Assembly: GCF_001649575.2 (NCBI RefSeq)
Contig: NC_051443.1
Location: forward strand, 17,180,360 to 17,244,359
DNA from: Kryptolebias marmoratus
Lineage: Eukaryota; Chordata; Actinopteri; Cyprinodontiformes; Rivulidae
Direction: 5' to 3'
Length of the DNA stretch: 64,000 bases
Shown here: positions 46,501-58,302 of the stretch, in pieces
Layout of the letters: the number at the start of each line of letters is the position of its first letter
How positions within the stretch are numbered: position 1 is the stretch's first letter
Translations under genes and position numbers: made by a program
Notes under the pieces: generated by a model
The model's database searches: none
What the model saw: the letters and a program-made list of their open reading frames with translations, nothing else
What the model was told of the DNA's origin: nothing

Positions 46501-49137
46501 CTGAGTGTTGACTGATAGCGCAAGATTTGTTTTTAGAACATTTCACATTAAGTATTGAGATCAACCCTGTCTGTTAGCAAAATATTTCACTATCCATTGA
46601 ACAGATTTTAATGAACCTTTCAGAAACTGATCATTGGATGTACATCTACAACTGATTACCAAATCAAAATGGCCACCACAGCCAACTAATCTTAGAAAAC
46701 ACAAAAATGGCTATAACTCGTCCAGTTGTACAGATATGAAGCTAGAATTTGGTGTAGTAGCAGCCGAGCATCGTCCTCAACACTTAATCGGACTGCATCT
46801 TATCGGGTGCCATCTTTGCTCAAAACCTTGGCATTAACTGTTGGAGTCAAATATGTTTATCTGTTAGCAAAATGTCTTATAAACCACTGAACAAATTTCA
46901 ATGAAGCTCTCAGACAGTAATTACTGGCTGTACATCTACAACTACAACTACAATTCAAGATGGTCACCACAGGTAATTGACCTTAGACTACACTAAAATG
47001 GCTATACCTCAGTGAATATTACAGACACTGAGCTAAAATTTGGCGTGCTGGTATTATTGCATGAGACTTTGCACAATGTTATTTTCAAGGTTTGACCAAA
47101 ATGGCTACAACTTCATCATTTCTCAACATAAGATGATCTCGGTCTAAAACTTTGGCATAAAAAGCTGCGGGTGAACTGCATTCCTTTAAGGAATACTAAG
47201 CCTTTCATTAAATAATAATGTGTCTGTTGCAGTTACGTGTGGCAGCATCTGGATATAGGTTACGTGCAGGGCATGTGCGATTTGCTGGCTCCCCTCATGG
47301 TCATTCTGGATGATGGTCAGTAAAACTGCATGAGGCACCAAAAGCTTTGTTTCAATGCACTTAAATCCGGAAACTGTGCGTTGTTTGTGTTGGAACATTT
47401 TCACAGAGGTGATGGCGTTCAGCTGCTTCACTGAGCTGATGAAGAGGATGAACCAGAACTTTCCTCATGGGGGGGCCATGGACACTCACTTCGCAAATAT
47501 GCGCTCACTTATACAAGTATGTTCATGTTTTGCAGCTCAAATTCATAGCCTGTAGTTTATTCTGTATTCTTGGTTGTTTTTTGTTTTTTTTTAAAAAAAA
47601 CACTAATAAAACTGTCTGAAACTGATAATTAAATGGAAGTATTCTGAAATGTTAACGATTATGAAGGTCTAGGAAGAAACATTTTACTATTTTCTTCTCA
47701 TTACTTTTATAATGGGATCCAAAAATGCCAATGTTAGCCAGCTTTGATCCATCCTTACCTATGTTTCCTGTTGTCCTACTGCTTTAATCCAGTCACTAAC
47801 CACCTTTTTATCATCTCTTTATTTGTCGTTGGAGTCCCACATTTTGTACCTTGGCTCGCCGACTGATAAAAAAAATCTCCTAATTCTTCCAACTAAGTTC
47901 CATATCTGCACCTTGGCAGAGTGCATTTCTGCAGGTTCCACCGGCTTCTTGTTCTGGATTCGCCGAAATAGCGGATCTAGTTAAAAGGTCCTTTCAAAAT
48001 ATTTGACGAGAGACACGATTTATTTCCAGTCTTCACCATGATGTTTGTAAAAAGGGGGTGGGGAAAAAGGACTTTTGATTTCAAATCTTTTATAGCTTTT
48101 TTGAAATTGGTGACAAATGCAGATAATCTCACTGCAGCTCGGCTCCCTCCTTTCTGGATGTTGCCACTGATCCCGTCCAATTTCCCCCTGAAAAAAGTTG
48201 CAATTTAGTTGATGACTGGAAAGTGGCTGCTTATTGCAGCCCTACTTTTTAGGTGATGAGATCAGGTTGCCATGGTGATTGTGTCCCACTGATTTGATTG
48301 GCTTCCTCTTTGCTTCTTCCAGTCTCTTTTATTTCATAATCACACACCCCCTCTCCCCCGATCTACACTGTAGACCTTCCACACCCATAAGTGTGCATTA
48401 GAAAACTCTTGGTTTCCTAATTACCCAATTCAACACTAGCGTTTGATGAGCTGCTACAGTGTTGGACAGACAGCAAATGCATTTCCTAAAACCCCTCAAA
48501 AACAGTTTGGTTTTCTCTGAGCAGATCCTGGATTCTGAGCTGTTTGAGCTGATGCAGCAGAATGGAGACTACACCCACTTCTACTTCTGTTACCGCTGGT
48601 TTCTTCTCGACTTCAAACGAGGTGGGATGGGGAAGTCCGGGGTCATGATGTGACTCAGGCCTAACATCTCAGATGAAATCCAATTTTCTGAGGTTTGATT
48701 TCCTCTTTCGAACAGAAATGGTGTACGATGACGTGTTCTCTGTGTGGGAAACTATCTGGGCAGCCAAGCACACCTCCTCTCAACACTTTGTGCTCTTCAT
48801 TGCTCTGGCACTCGTGGAGATGTATCGAGACATCATTCTGGAAAACAACATGGACTTCACGGACATCATCAAGTTCTTCAATGGTAAGATGAGATGATTA
48901 CAATTGCCATCTTTTTAAAAAAACAAAACAGCTCACCAATCAGTTTTCATGCAAATTGACTGCATTTACAGCCGTGAAGGAAACTGTTAAATATTATCAG
49001 CACTGCAAGCTAATTTCTACTCTCTCTCTCTTTTTTTTTCTTTTTTAGAAATGGCAGAGCGACACAACGTCCCGCAGGTCTTGATGAAGGCCCGGGACCT
49101 GGTCCACAAGGTGCAGACACTCATAGAAAACAAGTAA
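37516..49137 (+). CDS. sgsm1: Small G protein signaling modulator 1 (RUN-TBC protein)
   Basis: Twenty-four exons: 37516-37578, 39293-39368, 40067-40229, 40877-41029, 41299-41366, 41452-41594, 41681-41812, 41953-42077, 42152-42219, 42307-42470, 42573-42702, 43142-43268, 43351-43415, 43505-43650, 43732-43860, 43946-44119, 44247-44315, 45010-46143, 46228-46352, 47233-47315, 47407-47516, 48525-48621, 48716-48883, 49049-49137. They join in frame to 1266 aa. SGSM proteins bind Rap and Rab GTPases; the TBC domain is a Rab-GAP fold. Seen: [13 protein letters not shown] near the N terminus, RUN domain (about 22-180), [19 protein letters not shown], the SGSM middle domain ([20 protein letters not shown]), and a split TBC domain with arginine finger R1063 (IDKDVRR) and glutamine finger Q1097 (YVQGMCDLL). 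Exon 18 is a long acidic linker. Intron 16 starts with GC. Residues such as [11 protein letters not shown] fit SGSM1 better than SGSM2. Confidence 0.95.
37579..39292 (+). other. sgsm1 intron 1
   Basis: The donor is GAG|GTTCGT, which is weak at position +3, and the acceptor is CATTCAG. The intron has a poly-T run, the TG microsatellite, an imperfect GAT/GAC-rich run (about 37845-37900) and a TAAA-type run (38268-38283). No exon is recognised in it. Confidence 0.7.
37645..37674. repeat. (TG)n microsatellite
   Basis: About 15 TG copies in sgsm1 intron 1, 70 bp after the exon 1 donor. Confidence 0.9.
44120..44246 (+). other. GC-AG intron of sgsm1
   Basis: Exon 16 ends ...ACAGAT and the intron begins GCAAGT; the acceptor is TATTATAG. 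Frame forces this: the nearby GT at GCAA|GTTATC would put exon 17 out of frame with an immediate stop. GCAAGT is the strong consensus for this minor donor class. Confidence 0.8.
45010..46143 (+). other. sgsm1: sgsm1 giant exon 18 (acidic disordered linker)
   Basis: A single 1134-bp exon encodes residues 666-1043 between the VFESVE motif and the TBC domain. It is rich in Glu, Ser, Thr and Lys, without predicted folds or repeats. It ends with acidic runs ([19 protein letters not shown]) that match the human segment LSEEPEMESL, which fixes the alignment. From memory the human linker is roughly 200 residues, so this region looks expanded. Confidence 0.8.
46144..46227 (+). other. 84-bp stop-free sgsm1 intron
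   Basis: The donor is TCT|GTAAGT (strong) and the acceptor is TTTCTCAAG. The length is 28 codons and the frame stays open, so reading through would only insert 28 residues immediately before the TBC domain. The inserted residues have no match to the family, which supports its being an intron. Confidence 0.7.
46430..47165 (+). repeat. Unclassified dispersed repeat, three degenerate tandem units
   Basis: Within sgsm1 intron 19 (46353-47232), the words CTGTTAGCAAAATATTTCAC / CTGTTAGCAAAATGTCTTAT, ACAGATTTTAATGAACC / CAAATTTCAATGAAGC, GATGTACATCTACAAC / GCTGTACATCTACAAC and AAAATGGCTATAACTC recur in the same order roughly every 290 bp. They match the copies at 5630 and 37030. They have no coding capacity. 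Confidence 0.8.
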
Positions 49138-49460
49138 TGCAGGCTGCTGCATTTTCACATCCCCTGATTGTTGTGCTCCATTGTTTCATGGCAGTAACAT
49201 ATTCAGAGACACTGACTTCAGTTAAAGCAGGGGGTTTTTTTGTTGTTGTTTTTGGGAGGCAGTGATGAAAGCTCCTCGTTCTTCTAAAAATGGTTGTAAA
49301 ACAACTTTTCTCTGTTGCTCCTCTTTATATTCAGGAGATGCAAGTGTTGCCGGTGAAGTTTTATTTTTGAAGTGTTATTGTGAACCCAGTGAATGTACCC
49401 TTATTGCTTCAGGATGGCTTTTTTTTAATTTAGCCTTAAATTCAGCTGTTTCTTTTCAGG

Positions 49461-49466
49461 AATAAA
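49461..49466 (+). terminator. Candidate sgsm1 poly(A) signal
   Basis: AATAAA lies 324 bp after the sgsm1 stop. Further AATAAA words lie at about 52180 and 52903, so a longer 3' UTR is also possible. Confidence 0.4.
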
Positions 49467-49509
49467 ACAACCAAAATTCTTCCTGGTTCGCTTTCTGCCA
49501 TCATTTACT

Positions 49510-50060
49510 TAAAGGGATAGTTTGGTGTGGTGTACGAGCCATACAATGACAACAAAAATGATTTCTATTCAATTCTGATATTCGGAAGTGGGGATTCTGT
49601 GGAAAAGTTATGAACAATTAATATATTACCTGTTGTAAATAGCTCTTCGAACAGCCTAAGTTTGAAGAAAAAGTTTATTTTTGACCCGATTGGCAACGCC
49701 AAAGTGGATTTCCGCCTTACAGCAACTTCAATCTCCAAAATTTCACAGAAATATTTTATAAACCTTTACATTGCCATCAGTGTTACATTAGACTTTATGG
49801 TTAATTAGGCACAAATATATTTCTGCTGGTAGTGCCTGAGGCTGCACCAGAAGTGCTACAGATAGCTGCTGGTCGTTTAAAACTGACTGTGATGTAAAGG
49901 TGGATAAAATAGTGTGGAAAAATAGCAGGAACAACTACAAATGCTTTTAGATTGGACGTTTTTTAAATGCAGCAGCAATCCACTTTTGTCTTTTGCTCGA
50001 GTTTAACCATTTAAAGATTTAAACTCTTTTCTCCTAACTGAAGATGTTCAAAGAGCCAAG
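49510..50060. mobile_element. Relative of the foldback element
   Basis: It begins AAAGGGATAGTTTGG. The words GGGGATTCTGTGGAAAAG, TATTACCTGTTGTAAATAGC and CCAAAGTGGATTTCCGCC parallel the arms of the element at 7560-8270. The right part contains CAGCAATCCACTTTTG, an inverted echo of the left. It has no ORF, and the borders are approximate. Confidence 0.55.
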
Positions 50061-53000
50061 GTTTTAAGTCTTTGTATCTTTTTCACAGAAGCCTTCTTCA
50101 AAAGATCTGAACTCTCACTTTAAGTTGCACATCTTGTGCTACACCTAATCAGTTTTTGTAATGTTATTATTTAACTGAAACTGTAGCTACCAGGGTTTAA
50201 ACAGTTTTGTGATAAGCTTGACTATATTTTTCAGTGGTGGTAGACGATGTGATCAGACGACTTGGTTCTTGAACATTAGAGGATTGTGCTCAAACGGAGT
50301 TTTATCATCTTAATAGCCATTTTGAGAACCACATGCTTGGCTTTTCGACATTTTTGGCTCTATGTCTGCCTCCGATGCACGCGAGCCTTCAGGATGTGCA
50401 GCCCAGCATGATGATTTATTTGGAGACATGGCATAAACATTTCCCCTGGTACCTGACCGAATCCTCGTATCGTGAGCTCCGAACTTCTCTGACGACCTCG
50501 CAGCGCTGAATGAGAAGTGATTCGCCCTGCTGATGCTCATCCAGTGTGGATTTTCGTGCAGATCGATGCTTCTCTGGAATTGGCTTGTTCCCAAAACTGC
50601 ATTCGCTACAAGCTTACATAGTCGATGCTGTTTAGTTTTATTAGGCTGCTCAAGCTGAACGCATTAGCCGGTGGTTCTCATTAAAACAAACTAAGCACTA
50701 ATAGATTGTTTTCACGCACCATTATGGGATGCGTTGAGATTGGTAATTTTTTTTGCCAGTGGTAAAATGCATTTAAAGCAGCATGTTTCCTTCACCTTCT
50801 GCAGGACTTGCTCTGTTTTCTTTGTCAAACTGATTGGCAGCAATGCTGTCAATGACATATTCGGACCCCAGTATGTCTGTATTCACACCTTTTGAAATCC
50901 GGCTTTAAGCTTCTCATTTGAGAGAAAAAATATATATTAAGGTATTTTTTTTTTTCATTTTCTTTGGATTTTATTTCCTGTGGAACTAGTGTGTGCCTTG
51001 ACCCAGTCGCCCATCATGCTGGTTTGTGTATTTATTTTGAAAGAAACAGACAGCCCAAGCTTTGCCTCATGTCCTGCTCCCTGGTCAGCAGAAGAATAAC
51101 TGCACACTTCATAGCTTAAGTGAATTAATTTGCTTCAGCCGTGTGCTCAGCTACAGGGATGTTTTAACAGTCTGGGAAAAAGTTGGCTTTTATTTATATG
51201 TAGCTATATAGATAAGGTTCGATTTCCTCCTGGTGATCCAGGTCAGTGAAGATAAATAGGCAAATTAGGATCCTTTTTTTCACAAGCTGACACAATTCCC
51301 CGATGGCTTACAGAAATGTTTGACGTGGTTTGGTCAAAATGCATCATTACAGCAACAAAAGCTGTCTCATATGGTCATATAGTCTTTAGAGCTATTTCTT
51401 CACAGCACATTTTAGGGGCTAAAGTGAGACACGTGACTCCACTCCTCCACTCTCATTCATAGGATGTTTTTAAAAAGGCACAGAATTTGCCCTAACCCTT
51501 GTAAAGAACCTTTAATGTTGAATCAGATGGCTTTGCAGTAGCACACATGCCAAACTGAGCTCAGACTAGCACTCAGCAAATAGTTAGAAAAGCTATTTTA
51601 GTCTGAACACCTAGTCTTAAACTCAATTGGGCCATGAATCGTCTGTGAAGAAATAAATGAAAAACCGACAAATATTTCAAACCTAGAGGGCACAGAGCGA
51701 TTGGTGGTGACATCAGACACTTAAATATGTACTAAGCACAGAGTGAAAACTGTCCTATTTAATTTGTTCAGCTTTAAGTGATGAAATATGAAGTAGAACA
51801 TGTATGTGCTCTATAGACTTTGATGTTAAAACACTATTTTTTTTTTTTTATTGAGACAATACATCTATTCCTATATACAGTATATATTTGGGGAACAAAA
51901 GGGAAGCAAATATCTCAAAAGAAGAATAAAATCTACTAGGTGTGTCAGGTGAAAATGGTTTCTTGGTGCCACTTAACAGATGCAAAATATGTAAAACACT
52001 TGTGCTGGTTTCACCGTGGCTGAAGTTGAAATGTTTTAATATCACCGCTAACGTGTCTCCATACGATCTCGAACATGCCTGAGTGTCGCTACTTGTGTAT
52101 CGCTGTTTGTGGTTAGAAGACGTAAAACGTGTTGAAACGATGCAGATTTATTGTACAAAAACAAAGCTGGTAAATGGTTAATAAATGCAATACAATGTCT
52201 GTATATGAGTTTAGTCAAATATTATTGGAGAAAAAAAAAAAAGAGTATACTTTTTTCCTGTCTTCTAAAATGGTCACTAAGTATAATTGATTTATTGTGT
52301 ATTAAAAATCTTATTTTTTGCATCTACTGTGCCTCGTGTGCATTTTTCTGAAAGTGTTGCTAGTTAAATGAGTTTGTAGAATATATCTTTGCACAAGCTG
52401 TTATTTTAAAATAAGTAAATACATGAGACGTGCAGGTGCCACGTCACACATTAGTCAACATATTCTCGAAAGAGCTGAAAACGTACGCATTTTTAAAGCT
52501 TTTGGAGGAACTGGCCATTATACAAACTTTTATTGTGAGTTGTTTGAAGTTGGTAATGGTAGTTCTAGTATGAAACTAAAGCTGTTAAATTCCAGTGGCA
52601 CTGCAGGAAATTAGTCATTTTATTGTTTTTGTGTCTGCTGATGTCAGCTCCTTGATAGCTGTTTTAAGAAAACTGAATTTAAATTATATAAAATTTATTT
52701 GTCGGCTAAATGAGTCCAAAAATAAAATTATCCTACTGTTGACTAACATTAAATATAGAGCAGTAAGATTTACATCTGTATTTTGGAAACATCGTTTTAA
52801 AAGATTAGGTGTCTTTTTATGAAATTTCCTTTTATGTGCTCTTATTTTCCTTTTTTTTTTTAATCATTGATTGTTTTTATGTGATTTTGACTACAAGTCT
52901 GTAATAAAATCTATCTTTAAAAATTGAAAAAAAGGAAAAAAAAATCAGGTTGATTTTATATTTTGAAATAAGAGTTGGAACTAACAAATATAGTACACAA

Positions 53001-53352
53001 TACATCAATCAAAAAATAATTAGTTTTTGTTTTAAGTCATGAGTTTCATCATATAAGGTATCCGTTTGATTACTAAAGTTACATTTTAAAATGTTTGGAG
53101 ACATTTTGCTGCACCACAAATACTGTTTTAATCATTTACTGACACTCTGGTCCAAAATGTTGCTTAAATGGATCAGAGGTAGTTTATGGCAAAGTTTAGG
53201 AACATGTGCACTTTTCCCACAGAGTCTACTTTAGGGAGAGGAAAGCTTAGTAAACATCTGGTCAGTAAATATGATCACGTTGTCTTTCGGCTATAATATG
53301 AACACTGTATTTTTAAAAGAAAGAATGAAACTGTTCCAGTAAAAGTTTACAT

Positions 53353-53358
53353 TTTATT
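53353..53358 (-). terminator. Probable srsf9 poly(A) signal
   Basis: TTTATT on the plus strand is AATAAA on the minus strand, about 565 bp past the srsf9 stop and the first such word on that side. Confidence 0.5.
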
Positions 53359-53921
53359 GATAAAGAAAGGAAAAAAAAAAATACAAATTATATTCCACCT
53401 ACAGGTCACCTCAGTCAACAGTTTACAAAAAAAGGACAATGTTTACAATCAAAAGTAAAAAGGCTCACTAATTAATGATATTGATTAGATTCACAGGTTT
53501 CGATCTGAAAACTAAAAAACTATTAAAGTGTGATACAAACATTTTGCTAAATTAGGTTCAACAATATCATGGTCAGCCTGATAGATGCAGATCTGTGTAA
53601 TTTGTTTTCAACATAACATAAGTGTACTGATTTCTGTCACGACCAAGAATTTTTCTTTTCTTTTTTTAACAAACACTTCCAAGAGGTTAGAAAATCAAAA
53701 TTACAATCCTGCTTTCCGGTAAAACACAGGTGTCAAAAATAATAACCTTAAGGCTGTGGGGAGGAGCAGGATGATGTGGGATTCCTGGTCATGGAATGTA
53801 TGTCTGAAGAAAATCTATTGTGTCCTACAAGGAGGCCTGAGGTTTAAAAAAAAAAAAAAAAAGATAAAATGCAGAATTGCAAAATATTTCTTCCACGTGC
53901 TTTGTAAACGAACGATGAGCT

Positions 53922-56678
53922 CTATCGGAAATGACGTGGAGGTGGGCTGTGATGCGGCGGAGGGTGCCTCCTGGGAGGGGGGCTATGGCGTAACATAGCA
54001 TGGCGTGGAGGCGACTGGTAGCGAGGAGGAGGAGATCCTCTGTTAAAGTAGGGAGGAGAGTAGCGACCTCTGGATCTGGAGCGAGAGCGGGACTGACCCC
54101 CCCAGTTGGAACCAGCTCTATCCTCATACACACGGATGTAAGAGGTCTCGCCCTACAAAAACAAAAACAAAAATTAGATCTACCTTTTGTCTCCGCTGTC
54201 TACAGGCAAAGAAAGAATACATTATTTGATTATTGGCTCTTACCTGATGTGAACGGAACTCGGTCCGATCCAATCTGCGAAGCGCGTACTCCATGTCCTC
54301 CCTACGGAGATATTCCACTACGCCCTCTCCGTCTCGCTGCACATCTGCAAAACAAACATCTCCTGCTTCTCGCATGTGATCCTTCAGATCCTGCCAGCTC
54401 CCAGTTGGGGGCAACCCTGGAGTGAGAAGCAGAAATATGACAAGGAGAAATACTTTTGCCTGCAAGGCTAGATTAAGAAAAGGATACAGGGACACATTTA
54501 CTGGTTCGACCAAAGTCTTTATCTCTTGGAGGTATTGCTTTAGTTTTAGGAAGACTAAACACAAAATGAAAATAAAGCTTACTGGACATTTTCCTTGCTT
54601 TTTATTTCTTACAGGAATGTCCTGAATATACCAGAAGACTCTCCAGAATAGTCTCAGTTCAACACGGTTCAAGTGTTGACTGTCTTGCCTAAATAAACAA
54701 ATTCTTTACAAGGGACATCAAATCTATGTCCATCGTGCACAATTACAACATGAATTTTAACTGCAGAATATGATAGATCCTTATTTAATAGTACTTAGAC
54801 TTTATAGGTTACTATTTAAACAGTTCAAATGATGCTTCTTTAATCATTCACAGTTTTTACCTTGCTGAAGTTACTTATTGATAAAAAACAGACTTTAATG
54901 TCATACCAAGAGCTATAAATGAATAAAATGAACAGTAACTTTATTGTAAAAAGTAGAACTTGATGTTATTTCGATTTACTACTATGCACTCCTCCAATTG
55001 GTATTAATAGGACCCACTGGAAGATTCAGTCTTTGACAGCCAAGGAAAATGTTGCTGATAAAACACGGTCACTTCCCTAGACATAACTTTTTATTCAAAC
55101 GTAACTCCACGCTGATGTAACATAAGGAATAACCAGTTCAGACAAGCTTGTTAACCTTTGCCTTTAAGGGTTTAATATTGTCTAAACATTTCAAGTACAT
55201 GAATAAAAAAAAATAAAAAAAACATTTAAATAGGTGTAGAACACAAATGACAAACAAGAACAAAAACCCACCTACCATTCACTATAGCTGGACTTTATTC
55301 AGTCAACATGACCGTCAACATGAAGGTTTACTTTTTGTTTTCACTTTTCAAGACTTTAGAAGGAGACTTGACCTCATCCGCTTGACTTCCAATCCGCCAC
55401 GAGAAAAAAAAAGCATATCTGCCTATGACTCAAGATGCCCTATACCAGTCCCCATGTCCTCCAGTCCGCCACGAGAGAGACTTGTATCTGCTTATGGTGT
55501 CCAAATACTAGCTCCTTGTCCTCCAGTCCGCCATGGGAAAAGGGGAACATGTCTGCCTACGACTTAGAACTTTCATCTACTAGCTCCTTGTCCTTCAGTC
55601 CGCCATTAGAGGAAGGAAAACATGTCTGCCTATGACTTAGAATGTCCATCTACTAGCTCCTTGTCCTCCAGTCCGCCATGGGGGAAGGGGAACATATCTG
55701 CCTATAACTTAGAATGTCCATCTACTAGTTCCTTGTCCTCCAGTCCGCCATGGGGGAAGGGGAACATGTCTGCCTATAACTTAGAACTTCCATCTACTAG
55801 TTCCTTGTCCTCCAGTCCGCCATGGGAGAAAAGAAAACATATCTGCCTACGACTTAGAATGTCCATCTACCAACTCCTTGTCCTCCAGTCCGCCATGGGA
55901 GAAGGGAAAAATATCTGCCTACTACTCAGAATGTCCACCTACTAGTTCCTTGTCCTCCAGTCCGCCATGAGAGAGAGGAAACGGTGTCTGCCTACTGCTC
56001 AGAATGTCCATCTACTAGTCCCTTGTCCACCAGTCCGCCACAAGAGATAGGGGAATATATCTGTCTATGACTCCTTTGTTCCTACCAGTCTCCTTGACCT
56101 CCAGACTGCACCGAAAATTAGAATAGTATTAACTGGCCACGACTCATGGCATCCACCTACCAGTCACTATGACCCGGAATTCAGATCTCCGAGTTGGGGG
56201 TCCAAACCTTCCTCTTTGTCCTCCTCCAGCGCCGCCTCCCATAGGACCGGGTTTTCCAGAATTGGCTCGAGGATACTCCACACGCAGCTTGGTGTTTCCA
56301 TATTCATATCCATTCCTTCCATAAACAGCATCATCTGCATCCCTAAGAGAAGAGAGCAAAGAACCCCTTACCAAAGCACGCCTAGCGAGCATAGGTTGGA
56401 TCTGCTGTTTCCATCCATCCCCTGTCGGCGGTCACTGAAGATGAAACTGTATCATAAAATTTAAGGTGTCCAAAAGGAGGAATGTGATTTGACTCGCCAA
56501 ACACCATCCCAAAAACTCACCGCGGGTCTTCAAAACTGATGAAGGCAAAAGGAATGATGCCTCTATTGTTCTTCAATTCAATTTCACGAATTTTTCCATA
56601 TTTGTAGAAGAGATCCTCTATGTCTCTCTCCGTAACATCCACAGGGAGATTCCCCACATAGATGCGGCCGTCAGACAT
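53922..56678 (-). CDS. srsf9: Serine/arginine-rich splicing factor 9
   Basis: Four minus-strand coding exons (56521-56678, 56161-56342, 54244-54416, 53922-54152) join in frame to 744 nt, 247 aa; human SRSF9 is 221 aa. SR proteins bind exonic enhancers and recruit the spliceosome in the nucleus. RRM1 carries RIYVGNLP (RNP2) and [12 protein letters not shown] (RNP1 region). A Gly-rich linker ([18 protein letters not shown]) follows, then the pseudo-RRM with the signature [15 protein letters not shown] and a frame ending at [15 protein letters not shown]. The start MSDGRIYV is the only in-frame Met before RRM1 in this exon. The C-terminal tail has only one short RS run ([13 protein letters not shown]) and then becomes Pro/His/Arg-rich, ending PPPRHFR. 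SRSF1 is the nearest alternative, but [13 protein letters not shown] and [12 protein letters not shown] fit SRSF9. Confidence 0.95.
55380..56135 (-). repeat. 72-bp minisatellite in an srsf9 intron
   Basis: About ten tandem units with a modal period of 72 bp (spacings 63-75) lie in the intron between srsf9 exons 2 and 3. A unit on the plus strand contains CATCTACTAGCTCCTTGTCC, TCCAGTCCGCCATGGGGG and ATGTCTGCCTATGACTTAG. Because 72 is a multiple of three, plus-strand frames stay open across units (repeating [18 protein letters not shown]); these are artefacts, not genes. The array's degenerate end runs right up to the exon 2 donor at 56160. Confidence 0.95.
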
Positions 56679-56700
56679 GTTGTTTGAGTGGGTGGCACTG

Positions 56701-58302
56701 CTGACACAGAACAGGGGCAACTGCAGAATGTAAGCTCACGTCTTGCTTTCACAAATAGCTGTAGAATTGGTCCTTATCCTATTCCTAGTCCCAAAACTTA
56801 GTCCTTCCGCAGCCAATTCCTTAATTTAGACAAAAACAAATCTCTAAACCCAGGATGCAGCCATGTGAGGAGCAAATGATGAGTTCAAGGAAAAGAAAAA
56901 TGGCACAGGACCTTGGATCCAAGCCTGAAAGCTTTAAAACAAAAGATATAAACAACTTTAATACAAAGTAGCATTCGTAGTGTTAAAATTTGCATTATGA
57001 GAATCATTTAAATTTACAAAAAAAAATACTTTCACCTACTTGATATCTTCCTTTACTGTTAGTAAGTGGAACATGTGTGGACAAACAGGGTTTCGGTGAT
57101 GTACAGAACATATAAGAGCACATAGCTATTATATATATTACATTATTATGTTGAGTTGTTTACCAGGATTAATTGGAGGAAAAAAAACTGCCTGTCACAC
57201 AAGCCAAATTCTAACTATATTGCAATTAAAAATAAGCCAATAGTACAACTAAAATACACTTTTCAAACCAAATAAATCATAGTCTAGTCTCATCCAGAGC
57301 TCACTAAAGTTTTATTATGATAAACCAAAACCACAGTACTTTCTGTTGCAGTTCATTTGAGATGCTGAAAATTGCAAAATTCACAATTGCAATTTGTGAC
57401 CTTACCAAAAAAAACAACAACAAACTTTAACGTTCTGATTATCTGGGGGGTGAGAGCAATTTTTGACTAAATGTTAATATATAAATATAAAAATATATAT
57501 GACTCATTTTGAAAAGGGACTGTCTTTTTTGTATGTGTAGAAAATATTTAAAAAACAATGGAATAATAATGATCAACAAATTCGAGGAGTAGTTTTGCTG
57601 AAAAGGCCCATCCCCTATAGCCTGACTGTCATTTGACCTTTCACTGGTATCTTGGAGTTGAAAAAAATATATAAGTCAGTCACTGGGTGATATTTTGTTA
57701 ATTCAAAGACACAGTATTGAAACACAGATAATTGTACTAATTAGTTTTATTTGAACTGATTTTCTTTTATTAAATTGGTGTTTCCGAGGCCTTCTACAAT
57801 CAAACCAACCAAACCTGTTTAGCTGGTTGAGAAGTCACACAGTAAAAAAAAAAAAAATCTAAAACTCGATAATCACCTAGTTAAACGCATTCATCTTAGA
57901 AACTGCAGATACTAAAAGTAAGCAGGTACATATTAAAATAGCGTTTTGGCTACTAGCTACTGTCGTTAGCTAGCTAAGAGTCGCATGCTTTCAAATCTTG
58001 CCTCCCCCTTCAGTAACTATTTATCAATGAGCTGTCTAACTCAAACTGTTTATCCGGACATATTTTTACTCGACGTGTTTGTTTAAATATGTACGTAAGG
58101 TTTAAACACACCAAGAGTCATTCCTACAACAAACTAGTCTTTTTGTTGATAAGATAAGGGCAGCTAGTCGTCGGGCTAAAGCGCCTCTTCAGCGGCTAAA
58201 AATGCTTACAAATATTTCTATCATTATATAACACCCGTAATGGTCAATGCACGATACATAATATAAAATAACGCATTTTTTGCTTTAAAAGTGAGCAATT
58301 AC
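56701..58302 (-). other. Probable srsf9 5' UTR intron
   Basis: AT-rich intron-like DNA with A- and T-runs and no coding exon on either strand. GCTAGCTAGC-like words at 57950-57975 form a short palindromic patch. Confidence 0.45.

Larger units (their letters stand above)
49138..53921. other. sgsm1-srsf9 convergent intergenic region
   Basis: It holds the 3' UTRs of both genes, the foldback relative at 49510-50060, and about 3 kb of AT-rich DNA. No coding exon, RNA gene or clear repeat was recognised between 50.1 and 53.3 kb. Confidence 0.6.

Noticed and set aside
55435..55945. Plus-strand open frames of up to 107 codons across 55.4-55.9 kb
   Set aside because: They are an artefact of the 72-bp minisatellite (24 codons per unit) in the srsf9 intron. 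The product is a simple repeat with no family match.
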